Source: Candidatus Desantisbacteria bacterium CG1_02_49_89
GTDB taxonomy: Bacteria > Desantisbacteria > UBA1551
Direction of reading: 5' to 3'
DNA: 8,959 nucleotides
Assembly (NCBI GenBank): GCA_001871075.1
Contig: MNUP01000007.1
Span: 1 to 8,959 of the forward strand
The position numbers and the translations under genes were made by a program. Shown in pieces: positions 1 to 6,160 of this stretch. A model generated the notes under the pieces. That model had not been told where the DNA came from and did no database searches. It saw only the letters and a program-made list of their open reading frames with translations. The stretch's first letter is position 1, and every line of letters starts with the position of its first letter.

Positions 1-243
1 ATAATTTTTCCTGCTGAAAACGCTTTTAGGCATAACTTTACAGTTAAGGGCAAGCGCGCTTTTAATGGCAAGCTCTATGGCTTTCCTGTTCATGACAGGC
101 AGGACCCCGGGCATGCCCTGGCACACAGGGCAGGTATGGGTGTTCGGCTCTGCCCCGAACTCGGTTGAGCAGGAACAGAACATCTTGGATTCTGTCTTGA
201 GGTGCACGTGCACCTCAAGCCCGATAACTACTTCATAATCCAT
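1..243 (-). CDS. gatB: Asp/Glu-tRNA(Asn/Gln) amidotransferase subunit B, N-terminal 81 residues (partial)
   Basis: GatB is the tRNA-binding kinase subunit of the GatCAB amidotransferase, which converts Glu-tRNA(Gln) or Asp-tRNA(Asn) to the amidated form using ammonia supplied by GatA. The visible N-terminus carries the family hallmark [16 protein letters not shown] at residues 8-23. It also has a CxC...CPVC pair (Cys23, Cys25, Cys38, Cys41), a likely zinc site, and the PGVLPVMN segment. Residues 79-81 (KNY) match the start of the family's RKNYFYPDLPK region, so the frame is intact to the window edge. The ATG at 243-241 is preceded by an AGAGG Shine-Dalgarno site. The gene runs off the left edge. 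Normally it directly follows gatA, but here an amidohydrolase gene lies between them. Confidence 0.96.
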   Translation of the reverse strand, partial: MDYEVVIGLEVHVHLKTESKMFCSCSTEFGAEPNTHTCPVCQGMPGVLPVMNRKAIELAIKSALALNCKVMPKSVFSRKNY

Positions 244-253
244 TTTGCCTCTT

Positions 254-368
254 AATTATGAATTATGAATGATGAGTTATGAATCAACTGCAAGGATTTT
301 TTAATTTAAAATTCAGGGCTTAAGCCCTGACTCCTTGACTCATAATTCATAACTCATAACTCATAATT
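254..368. repeat. Inverted repeat with 7-bp tandem units in each arm
   Basis: The left arm (254-287) reads as AA, then TTATGAA, TTATGAA, TGATGAG, TTATGAA, then TCAA. The right arm (335-368) is its reverse complement with 5 mismatches in 34: TTGA, then CTCATAA, TTCATAA, CTCATAA, CTCATAA, then TT. The spacer holds a perfect 18-bp palindrome, TCAGGGCTTAAGCCCTGA, at 313-330. The element fills almost the whole gap between gatB and the upstream amidohydrolase, and its right arm overlaps the last codons and stop of that gene. There is no T-run after a compact GC stem, so it does not look like a standard terminator. Its function is unknown. Confidence 0.9.
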
Positions 369-1614
369 GTATTTTAAAGAAGTCAAGCGCGTTGTCGCGG
401 AGGAGCTTGCGGGCGAGCATAAGGCATTCCTCCTCGTCAAACCAGCCCCTTTTGTATTTTTCCTGGATAACCTGGAAAATGATCTCCCTGGCTATGCGCG
501 AGTGAGCGTAAGCCCCTTCGGCAAATATATAATCCCCGCCAAACCCGAATATCTTGTTGTTGGGGATCGTGTCAAGCCAGTCGTGGAGTATCTTCTTAGA
601 GGCGGTGGGCGATATCACGTACATCCAGCACATGTCCGCGTAAACGTTGGGGAAATTCTTCGCCATCACGGCGAGTTCCGAGGAATACGGGTAGCCGGCG
701 TGAAATATGTCGAATTTCAGGCAAGGGTATCTGAAGAAAAGGTTAAGCAGGTGCACGGGGTTTGAATTCGTAAGGTAATTGCCGTTACCCTCCTGTATGC
801 CGGTGTGGACCTGCAAAGGAAGGCCTTTCTTTTCAAGCTTCTCAAGCATCCTGTGCATCAGGAAATCCTGCAAAGGCTTGGGGTCCGTGGCTTCCTTCTT
901 GAGGATCCTGTCAAGAACAATGCCGGCGACGGACTTGTCCGTGTCCTCGAATTTAAGGATGCGGGCGTAGGCAAGCCCGCATTTGGCAGCGCAGGCTCCG
1001 TCCCTGACAGCAGTGTCTATCGCCGCATCAATGGTCCCGGACAAGTCGTCCACCGACGCGATCTCTTTTTTGAAAGCCTTCGATATCGCGTCAATGCTTT
1101 CCCTGTTCCATATCCCGATAAGCCCGTCAGTGTAAACGACAGGCGCGAAAAAATCCCTGTCAAGCTTTCCGAAATAGTGCATGTCCTCGGGCCTAAGGGA
1201 TATGTCGATCCCGGCTTTTTCCTTCAGCACCCATTTGTAGAATCCTTTTTTATTCGCAGCCGAGATCTTTTCGGAAAGCTGAGCGAAGGTTTTTCCGCTT
1301 ATTTCATTTACGCCGTACAGCTCTTTTGCCGCGAAAATCAGGGCCTTACCGTAACCGGTAGTCCTTACGCATTCCCAGTAAGGAGCAAACTTTTTCCATC
1401 TTTCTTCAAGCGGCTTCCCCGTGTCCCTGCATTCATTCAGGTCTTCGGGCTTCATCCCGGCAGAGATCAGGTCGCAGGAGGCGTAGTGGGAAAACCAGTG
1501 GAATAGGTCCACCTTTTGCCCGAGGCGCTCTTCCTCGGTCTCCAGGTGCTCGTGGGTGTCTATTATCCTTATCTCGCTTATTTCTTTTTTCAGCCTATCC
1601 TCGAAATTTTTCAT
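361..1614 (-). CDS. Amidohydrolase-superfamily TIM-barrel protein (amidohydrolase 2 / uronate-isomerase-like)
   Basis: This is a 417-residue predicted metal-dependent hydrolase or isomerase of the amidohydrolase superfamily. Landmarks fit the fold: HxH after strand 1 (IDTHEHL, His21 and His23), a possible ligand lysine (AAKCGLAYAR, Lys211), a strand-5 histidine (LQVHTG, His270), a strand-6 histidine (FHAGYPY, His305) and the strand-8 aspartate (GFGGDY, Asp361). The substrate cannot be read from the sequence; the closest general resemblance is to COG2159-like and glucuronate-isomerase-like members. No signal peptide is seen, so it is probably cytoplasmic. The ATG at 1614-1612 has a GGAGA site 5-6 nt upstream. 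The final codons (QL and TGA) lie inside the arm of a 7-bp repeat element, so the present C-terminus may have been set by that repeat. It sits between gatA and gatB, an unusual place, and may simply be a passenger in that operon. Confidence 0.85.
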   Translation of the reverse strand: MKNFEDRLKKEISEIRIIDTHEHLETEEERLGQKVDLFHWFSHYASCDLISAGMKPEDLNECRDTGKPLEERWKKFAPYWECVRTTGYGKALIFAAKELYGVNEISGKTFAQLSEKISAANKKGFYKWVLKEKAGIDISLRPEDMHYFGKLDRDFFAPVVYTDGLIGIWNRESIDAISKAFKKEIASVDDLSGTIDAAIDTAVRDGACAAKCGLAYARILKFEDTDKSVAGIVLDRILKKEATDPKPLQDFLMHRMLEKLEKKGLPLQVHTGIQEGNGNYLTNSNPVHLLNLFFRYPCLKFDIFHAGYPYSSELAVMAKNFPNVYADMCWMYVISPTASKKILHDWLDTIPNNKIFGFGGDYIFAEGAYAHSRIAREIIFQVIQEKYKRGWFDEEECLMLARKLLRDNALDFFKIQL

Positions 1615-1632
1615 GCTGTCTCCATATTTATC

Positions 1633-1711
1633 GTCATACGTCGTACGTCATACGTCGTACGTAAATCTTTAAGAGCATTAAACGCAAGACGTTCGACTTA
1701 CGACGTTCGAC
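1633..1711. repeat. Second inverted repeat with 7-bp tandem units
   Basis: The left arm (1633-1660) is two perfect copies of the 14-mer GTCATACGTCGTAC, i.e. four GTCRTAC heptads. The right arm (1684-1711), read on the minus strand, is GTCGAAC, GTCGTAA, GTCGAAC, GTCTTGC and matches the left arm at 21 of 28 positions. A 23-nt AT-rich spacer (1661-1683) separates them. It fills the 98-nt gap between gatA (its stop codon begins 2 nt away) and the amidohydrolase start. It has the same architecture as the element at 254-368 but different heptad sequence. It may form a hairpin in the intergenic mRNA. Confidence 0.87.
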
Positions 1712-1713
1712 GG

Positions 1714-3135
1714 TTATTTATTCTGCTCGTACGCGAATGCGGCGCGCAGGATGTCTTCCTCGGCGAAATATTTACCGAGTATCTGCAGGCCCACAGGAAG
1801 CCCGTCCTTTGTCGTTCCGCAGGGGACCGAGATCCCAGGTATCCCGGCAAGGTTCGCGGAGATCGTGAATATGTCCGACAGGTACATCTGCAAAGGATCG
1901 CTTGTTTTCTCCCCTATCCTGAACGCGGGCGTTGGAGATGTAGGTGTCAATATCACGTCCGCCTTTCCAAACGCCTTTTCAAAATCCTGCCGTATAAGAG
2001 TGCGGACTTTATTCGCTTTCAAATAATACGCGTCATAGTATCCGGCGGAAAGAACGTATGTGCCCAGCATTATCCTGCGCTTTGCCTCTTTGCCGAACCC
2101 GTCAGCCCTGGTCTTCTTATACATATCGATAAGGTTTTCGCCTTCTTTCCTGTGCCCGTATTTTACCCCGTCATAACGCTCAAGGTTGGAGCTCGCTTCT
2201 GCTGTCGCGACTATGTAGTAGGTTGCCACGGCGTATTCCGTGTGCGGAAGCGATATGTCCACGCGCCGCGCGCCGAGTTTCTCAAGCGCCTTTATCGCTT
2301 TTTCAACTGCCTGCCTGACCTCAACATCTATGCCTTCTATGAAATATTCCTTCGGTATGCCCAGTTTCATCCCTTTCACGCTGCCTGACAGCGCCTTTTT
2401 ATGATCCGGCACCGGCTTGTCCACAGAGGTTGAATCCTTGGGGTCATACCCGCTTATCGCGTTCAACAGTATCGCGCAGTCAGTCACGTCCCTTGAAAAA
2501 GGCCCTATCTGGTCAAGCGAAGAACCGAACGCTATGAGCCCGTAACGGGAGACCCTGCCGTATGTGGGCTTCATGCCGACAACCCCGCACAGGGAAGCAG
2601 GCTGCCGTATAGAGCCGCCTGTATCCGAGCCAAGCGACACTATTGCTTCGCAGGAAGCAACCGCAGCGGCCGAACCGCCGCTTGAACCGCCGGGAACGTA
2701 TCCTTTTTTTCTGGGATTTTTAGTGGGGCCGAAATGCGAAGATTCAGTGGACGATCCGAAAGCAAATTCGTCCATATTCGCCTTGCCTGTGAAGATGGCG
2801 CCCGCGTTTTTCAGCTTTTCTATGACGAAGGCGTTGTAAGGAGGGATAAAATTGTGCAGTATCTTTGAGCCGGCGGTTGTCTTTCTTCCCTTCATGCACA
2901 TATTGTCCTTTATTGCTATTGGAATCCCATAAAGGGGATCGTCGGACGTCGAGCGTCGGACGTCGAGCAAAGCTGCTTGCTGCTCCATGTCGTCAAAAAC
3001 AGTTATATACGCGTGGATATCCTTCTCGGAAGCGGAGATCTGCTTTTCAACCGCCTTCACGATATCTAAGGGGGAAATTTCCTTTTTTACGAGTTTTTCG
3101 TGCAGCTCATGGCAGGTCAGTTCATTCAGTTCCAT
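1714..3135 (-). CDS. gatA: Asp/Glu-tRNA(Asn/Gln) amidotransferase subunit A
   Basis: GatA is the glutaminase/amidase subunit of GatCAB; it releases ammonia from glutamine for transfer to the mischarged tRNA held by GatB. The 473-residue product is full length for the family. The amidase-signature triad is visible: Lys76 in IPIAIKDN, the cis-serine Ser151 in [11 protein letters not shown], and the nucleophile Ser175 in [13 protein letters not shown]. Other hallmarks include FCGVV-like [42 protein letters not shown] and a C-terminal [13 protein letters not shown]. The ATG has a GGAG site 5 nt upstream (3144-3141). Residues 57-68, just before the conserved [12 protein letters not shown], are encoded partly by a perfect 14-bp tandem repeat. 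No gatC is found upstream in this window, and gatB is separated from it by an amidohydrolase gene. Confidence 0.97.
   Translation of the reverse strand: MELNELTCHELHEKLVKKEISPLDIVKAVEKQISASEKDIHAYITVFDDMEQQAALLDVRRSTSDDPLYGIPIAIKDNMCMKGRKTTAGSKILHNFIPPYNAFVIEKLKNAGAIFTGKANMDEFAFGSSTESSHFGPTKNPRKKGYVPGGSSGGSAAAVASCEAIVSLGSDTGGSIRQPASLCGVVGMKPTYGRVSRYGLIAFGSSLDQIGPFSRDVTDCAILLNAISGYDPKDSTSVDKPVPDHKKALSGSVKGMKLGIPKEYFIEGIDVEVRQAVEKAIKALEKLGARRVDISLPHTEYAVATYYIVATAEASSNLERYDGVKYGHRKEGENLIDMYKKTRADGFGKEAKRRIMLGTYVLSAGYYDAYYLKANKVRTLIRQDFEKAFGKADVILTPTSPTPAFRIGEKTSDPLQMYLSDIFTISANLAGIPGISVPCGTTKDGLPVGLQILGKYFAEEDILRAAFAYEQNK
2941..2968. repeat. 14-bp perfect tandem repeat (four 7-bp units) inside gatA
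   Basis: GTCGGACGTCGAGC occurs twice in direct tandem, which can also be read as GTCGGAC, GTCGAGC, GTCGGAC, GTCGAGC. It matches the intergenic 14-mer at 1633-1646 at 10 of 14 positions and shares its 7-bp periodicity. It is translated on the minus strand as part of [11 protein letters not shown]. Because 14 is not a multiple of three, the two copies are read in different frames. It falls in the variable linker before the GatA catalytic lysine region, where inserted residues are likely tolerated. No inverted partner arm is seen nearby. Confidence 0.88.
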
Positions 3136-3196
3136 TTTTTCTCCAACGATTGATTACGGTGATTTCAACTAATGATTACGGTGATATTAAAATCAC

Positions 3197-3220
3197 CACG
3201 GAGACACAGAGGCACAGAGA
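3197..3220. repeat. Three 8-bp tandem units; likely left arm of an inverted-repeat element
   Basis: The sequence reads CACGGAGA, CACAGAGG, CACAGAGA and is followed by AAAT. The minus-strand counterpart (TTTTC...TGTG...CGTGG) resembles the sequence at 3307-3382 once the inserted hairpin block there is removed: that leaves two 8-mers, TTTCGTGC and TTTCGTGG. The same motif family recurs between the two dehydrogenase genes (8542-8677). I read it as one arm of an octad version of the inverted-arm elements. Pairing between the arms here is loose. Confidence 0.6.
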
Positions 3221-3310
3221 AAATCTTCAGTGTAAATTAAACAGGTTAACAGGTATAGTTAAAAAGTTTGGTTTGCACAGTTTACAAAGTAAAATCCGTT
3301 GGCTATTTTC

Positions 3311-3378
3311 GTGCTTTCCTCGCCCATCCTTTAAGGTGGGCGAAGTCTCGCCCGCTGAAAGACGGGCGGAGTGCTTTC
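3311..3378. mobile_element. Small two-hairpin insertion flanked by 8-bp direct repeats (MITE/REP-like)
   Basis: GTGCTTTC occurs at 3311-3318 and again at 3371-3378 and flanks a 52-nt block (3319-3370). The block folds into two GC-rich hairpins: CGCCCA/TGGGCG (3321-3342), which continues into CCTT/AAGG, and CGCCCG/CGGGCG (3349-3368). Its ends are weakly inverted (CTCGCCC and the complement of TCCGCCC). Removing the block and one copy of the direct repeat leaves TTTTCGTGCTTTCGTGG, which is itself two 8-bp units. The simplest reading is a short non-coding element that inserted into an older repeat and duplicated 8 bp of target. It has no room for a transposase, so movement would need help in trans. 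Confidence 0.55.
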
Positions 3379-3400
3379 GTGGAAATCTTGTGAATCCGCA

Positions 3401-3769
3401 TCAATCCATAGTTACTGTTATTTTGGTCCCTGATTTTACTTTTCGCAGCAGTTCAGGTTTCGCGGAAGTCTTTCCCACAACCACTACTTCGCTGGCAGGG
3501 ACCGGTTTGTCACCGGAACTCGCAGCGGTGGGCCCGAAGAATATGCAGAGGCACTTTCCTTCAGGCCAGTACGATATGTCGCCGATATTTACGTCAAGCG
3601 TACCTCCCTTTGAAGGCGCGGTAATGCCGGTGTCAAAATATATCTCATCCCCCCAGGTTTTTACTTTAGATTCAATGGGCAGGCGCTCGATGATCTTCTT
3701 CGCGGTCTCATTTTCCAGAAATTCCGCTTCTATGTCTCCCTGGCTGGTTTTAAAAACAACTTTTTGCAT
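3401..3769 (-). CDS. Cyclophilin-like fold protein (TM1367 / DUF369 type)
   Basis: This 122-residue protein resembles the small cyclophilin-like beta-barrel family typified by TM1367. Supporting motifs are the N-terminal strand with GDIEAEF, WGDEIYFDTG (39-48) and the diagnostic run GDISYWPEGKCLCIFFGPT (63-81). These proteins share the fold of peptidyl-prolyl isomerases, but enzymatic activity is generally not established, so the role is unknown. There is no signal peptide. The ATG at 3769-3767 begins only 4 nt after the TGA of the upstream NucS-like gene. Its weak ribosome site (GGGTGAG) overlaps that stop codon, so translation is probably coupled. Its base composition looks closer to the gat genes than to its AT-rich upstream neighbour, so the AT-rich stretch may begin at this boundary. 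Confidence 0.8.
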   Translation of the reverse strand: MQKVVFKTSQGDIEAEFLENETAKKIIERLPIESKVKTWGDEIYFDTGITAPSKGGTLDVNIGDISYWPEGKCLCIFFGPTAASSGDKPVPASEVVVVGKTSAKPELLRKVKSGTKITVTMD

Positions 3770-3773
3770 AAAC

Positions 3774-4832
3774 TCACCCTAATATTTTTTCAATTATGGG
3801 TTTTAATTTTTCTATTTCGTCGGTTGCTGTATTTAAAATTGTTTCGGGATCAATAGATATGTTAGAATATTTAAAAAAACCTAAATATCCTTCTTTTTCC
3901 TCGAAATTATTTTTTTCAATATAATCCATTATTAAATTTTTCTTCTCCCCGGTAATTTTTCGTGATATAATACGTGTAAAAAATTTATATTGTTCGGTTG
4001 TTTCTTCTCGGCACAACCCACAACAAATAGTAAACCCATTATTCCACCACAACACAGACTCAATAAAGGTGCCATCTTTACTTTGGTATTTAGAAAATGG
4101 GTCCCTTTCAACACCAAAACCATTAGCCCAATCTCCAAATTTGGCTTCTAGTTTTTTACATAAATCCAAAATAAGTTTTTTATAAAGATGGGATGGACCG
4201 CCCGTTTTCCCAACTGCTTTGCTTCCCGGGTAAGAACCTTCACTTTCGTAACCATCTTCGCCTATCGGCTGAGTCATAATGTATCTATTTTCTAAATCTT
4301 CAAAAAATTCAAACTTAAAAAATTTATAAATAATATCAACTTTATTGGCTACGGTTGTTCTTGTAGGTCTTTCAGCAATAAAATTATCTTTAAAACTTGG
4401 TGCAAACACAACATCAATAATTGTATTACGATCTAGACGAAACTCATTATTAAAAAAAGATTCGTATTTTTTATGTAACAAGGTATAATCAATATTACCT
4501 TTTTCAAGTTGGTCCTTTACAATTTGTTCTATTTCAAAAATTGGCAATTTACTTAACCATGTAGTATAATCTGAAACCTGTCTAATTACATCCGCCGGGG
4601 CTTCAACATTTTTTACTTCAACAACATTAAATCTTCCTAAGCTATCTATTCCGAGCAAATCTAAAAATCTACCTCTTTCTGTTTTGATTTCACGGCCTAA
4701 ATATAAGATTTTTTCTCCAGTTATTTCACTGTTGATCAATAAAAGATCTTGAACAATTTTTTCATAGCCAATTTGCTTCCTGTTAATTTCCATTGCTTTA
4801 TTATCTTTATTAATTTTAAACAAATAACTCAT
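3774..4832 (-). CDS. NucS/DUF91-like PD-(D/E)XK nuclease-domain protein
   Basis: The protein has 352 residues. The N-terminal region (about 18-95) looks like the nuclease domain found at the C-terminus of NucS endonucleases and in DUF91-like proteins. Asp58 in GRFLDLLGIDSLGRF and Glu72-x-Lys74 in NVVEVKN make the D...ExK signature, followed by RQVSDYTTWL (84-93), matching the family's helix with Gln and Tyr before a Trp-Leu. The second half (about 215-352: SHLYKKLILDLCKKL, DPFSKYQ, WWNNGFTICCGL) is not recognised. A DNA-cleaving or repair/defence role is inferred from the domain alone. The ATG at 4832-4830 follows AGGGGGAT closely. The gene is visibly AT-rich compared with gatA and the dehydrogenases, which hints at acquired DNA. 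It is 45 nt downstream of the TPR gene, and they may be co-transcribed. Confidence 0.72.
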   Translation of the reverse strand: MSYLFKINKDNKAMEINRKQIGYEKIVQDLLLINSEITGEKILYLGREIKTERGRFLDLLGIDSLGRFNVVEVKNVEAPADVIRQVSDYTTWLSKLPIFEIEQIVKDQLEKGNIDYTLLHKKYESFFNNEFRLDRNTIIDVVFAPSFKDNFIAERPTRTTVANKVDIIYKFFKFEFFEDLENRYIMTQPIGEDGYESEGSYPGSKAVGKTGGPSHLYKKLILDLCKKLEAKFGDWANGFGVERDPFSKYQSKDGTFIESVLWWNNGFTICCGLCREETTEQYKFFTRIISRKITGEKKNLIMDYIEKNNFEEKEGYLGFFKYSNISIDPETILNTATDEIEKLKPIIEKILG

Positions 4833-4877
4833 TTATCCCCCTTGTAAGATATGGTCACGGAATGGAGATATTACTTT

Positions 4878-5798
4878 TCATTTTATCCTTTTCTTTTTCA
4901 ATTTAATAGAAAGTTTTGCCACCATATCCTTCAATTCTTCTTCCTGTCTTTGCAGTTCTTTATATTCTCGCAAAGCGCCGGTTTGGTCACCGACTTTAAT
5001 TTTATCAGTAATAAGCTTGGGTAAGAAATCCATATATCCGGGAGAAAGATTCTTTGCTTTTTGAAATATATCTACAGCAAGGTTATATTTTCCTAATTTC
5101 TCATAACAACAACCGACTTCAAAATATGCGGAAGAAAAAAAGGGCAGTAATTCTATCGCTTCTTTATAATTTTCTACAGCTCTTTCATAATTACCTATTC
5201 TGCTATAACAAAAAGCTAAATCATAAAATATGTTACCGCTTTTAGCTAAGTCTGGCCCTCGTTCTAAAGCCTCTTTAAAAAATCCTATTGCTCTTTTATA
5301 CTGCTTTAAATCCATGAACATTTGCCCATAGAGATGAAAGATTTTATAAATCTCAGGAATATTTGTACGTATTGCTTTTTTATAAATTGAGGCTACATCT
5401 TTATAACGCCGTATCTTCTCATAGACTAAACCAAGATTAATATACGAGTCAATAAGAGCTGGTTTAAGTGAGATGGCTTTTTTGTAAGATTTTATGGCTT
5501 CATTATAATTCCTTAATTCTGTAAAAGCTTTGCCAAGATTATGCCATACACGTGCATCTTTTGGATTTTTATTCAGGGCTTTCTTAAATTGCTCTGCTGC
5601 TAAATCATATTTCATATCTTCAATATTTTTGCATCCTTTTAAAAAATTGATTCCTAAATATTTTTTATCTTCTAAATTAAATTCCTCAATCCCTTTTCCG
5701 CTGACAATAATACTTCCCATAAAAACCAAAGCTTCATTATCAGCTATTCTAAACCGTAAAAGACCGCATTTTTTACCTTTATTATTTTTTAAAGTCAA
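4878..5798 (-). CDS. Tetratricopeptide-repeat protein; N-terminus uncertain, frame open further upstream
   Basis: Residues from about 64 onward form five or six TPR units with the usual W-LG-Y---A-A-P pattern, for example ARVWHNLGKAFTELRNYNEA, SYINLGLVYEKIRRYKDV and YDLAFCYSRIGNYERA. The tail is charged and lysine-rich (EEELKDMVAKLSIKLKKKR). TPRs bind other proteins; no partner is evident. The listed start is a TTG at 5798-5796 with no ribosome site. The same frame stays open to 5957, and the added codons (…KKPGQIIIFYDKEIFSQFF…) align with the small protein encoded just upstream (5948-6136). The true coding region therefore very likely extends at least to about 5875. No ATG, GTG or TTG occurs in that extension, so a frameshift joining it to the upstream gene is the best explanation. 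Confidence 0.78.
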   Translation of the reverse strand: MTLKNNKGKKCGLLRFRIADNEALVFMGSIIVSGKGIEEFNLEDKKYLGINFLKGCKNIEDMKYDLAAEQFKKALNKNPKDARVWHNLGKAFTELRNYNEAIKSYKKAISLKPALIDSYINLGLVYEKIRRYKDVASIYKKAIRTNIPEIYKIFHLYGQMFMDLKQYKRAIGFFKEALERGPDLAKSGNIFYDLAFCYSRIGNYERAVENYKEAIELLPFFSSAYFEVGCCYEKLGKYNLAVDIFQKAKNLSPGYMDFLPKLITDKIKVGDQTGALREYKELQRQEEELKDMVAKLSIKLKKKRIK

Positions 5799-5947
5799 GT
5801 TTTTACAATTAGGGTAAAAGAATTGCGAAAAAATTTCCTTATCATAAAAAATAATGATCTGCCCTGGTTTTTTTAAAATTGTTGAAGATAAAGCTTCATT
5901 ATACTTATTATTTTCTTCTATATTAGCGCTATTCTTCTGGTTAAAAA

Positions 5948-6136
5948 CTAAAAACCTTCAAATTCCAACGTTTCATATGTTTTGTTAAAAGAAATTCTTC
6001 CGCGTTCCTCACCTTCTCTATTCTTTAGATAGGAAGTTGATTTTCTCTTACAGCGAAAATGGGCTGAAAAAGAATCTCCTATAAAACTTATAATGATCTG
6101 TCCGGAGCTTTCATCAAACGCATGTTCTTTTTGCAT
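5948..6136 (-). CDS. Small unrecognised protein, paralogous to the N-terminus of the TPR protein
   Basis: The protein has 62 residues, with an ATG at 6136-6134 and a GAGAG site about 8 nt upstream. I do not recognise a named family. Residues 11-62 align with the sequence encoded from about 5867 to 5714 in the TPR frame: GQIII, F-S--F, K, LKN--G---G---F, L-F-G are shared, about 18 identities over 52 positions with one compensating gap. It thus appears to be one copy of a duplicated domain of about 50 residues, probably beta-rich. Its stop (TAG, 5950-5948) follows a run of five T's, and adding one T there would fuse it in frame to the TPR protein. It may be a stand-alone protein or the broken N-terminus of a two-domain TPR protein. 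Confidence 0.6.
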   Translation of the reverse strand: MQKEHAFDESSGQIIISFIGDSFSAHFRCKRKSTSYLKNREGEERGRISFNKTYETLEFEGF

Positions 6137-6160
6137 TTATATACTCTCAATATAATTTTA

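Larger units (their letters stand above)
3136..3400. other. Gene-free gap rich in repeats upstream of gatA
   Basis: No gene, tRNA or convincing promoter was found here. Next to gatA, the 13-mer TGATTACGGTGAT occurs at 3151-3163 and 3173-3185 (22-nt period), and GGTGAT/ATCACC forms a 6-bp hairpin (3180-3197). Then come an 8-bp tandem array (3197-3220), an unremarkable AT-rich part with AACAGGTTAACAGGT, and a two-hairpin block (3311-3378). The gap lies where gatC would be expected in a gatCAB operon, but no open frame resembling GatC exists in it. Confidence 0.7.

Noticed and set aside
254-1711. Possible CRISPR array from regularly spaced short repeats
   Set aside because: The units are 7 bp in direct tandem with no unique spacers and are arranged as inverted arms; no cas genes are present.
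805-2388. Long plus-strand open frames opposite the amidohydrolase and gatA genes
   Set aside because: They are antisense to clear protein families on the minus strand, show no known motifs, and one runs straight through an intergenic repeat.
2865-3782. Plus-strand open frame of 305 codons across gatA, the gap and the cyclophilin-like gene
   Set aside because: It crosses two real minus-strand genes and a repeat-filled gap, and its translation is a low-complexity shadow of the repeats.
3932-4138. Minus-strand 68-codon frame with a hydrophobic stretch
   Set aside because: It overlaps the NucS-like gene in another frame, and the hydrophobic part is an out-of-frame reading of that gene.
5948-5957. 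Programmed -1 frameshift as the firm explanation for the small gene/TPR junction
   Set aside because: The site (five T's then TAG) permits slippage only at one codon and no clear downstream pseudoknot was seen. A simple indel or sequencing error is at least as likely, so it is kept only as an option.
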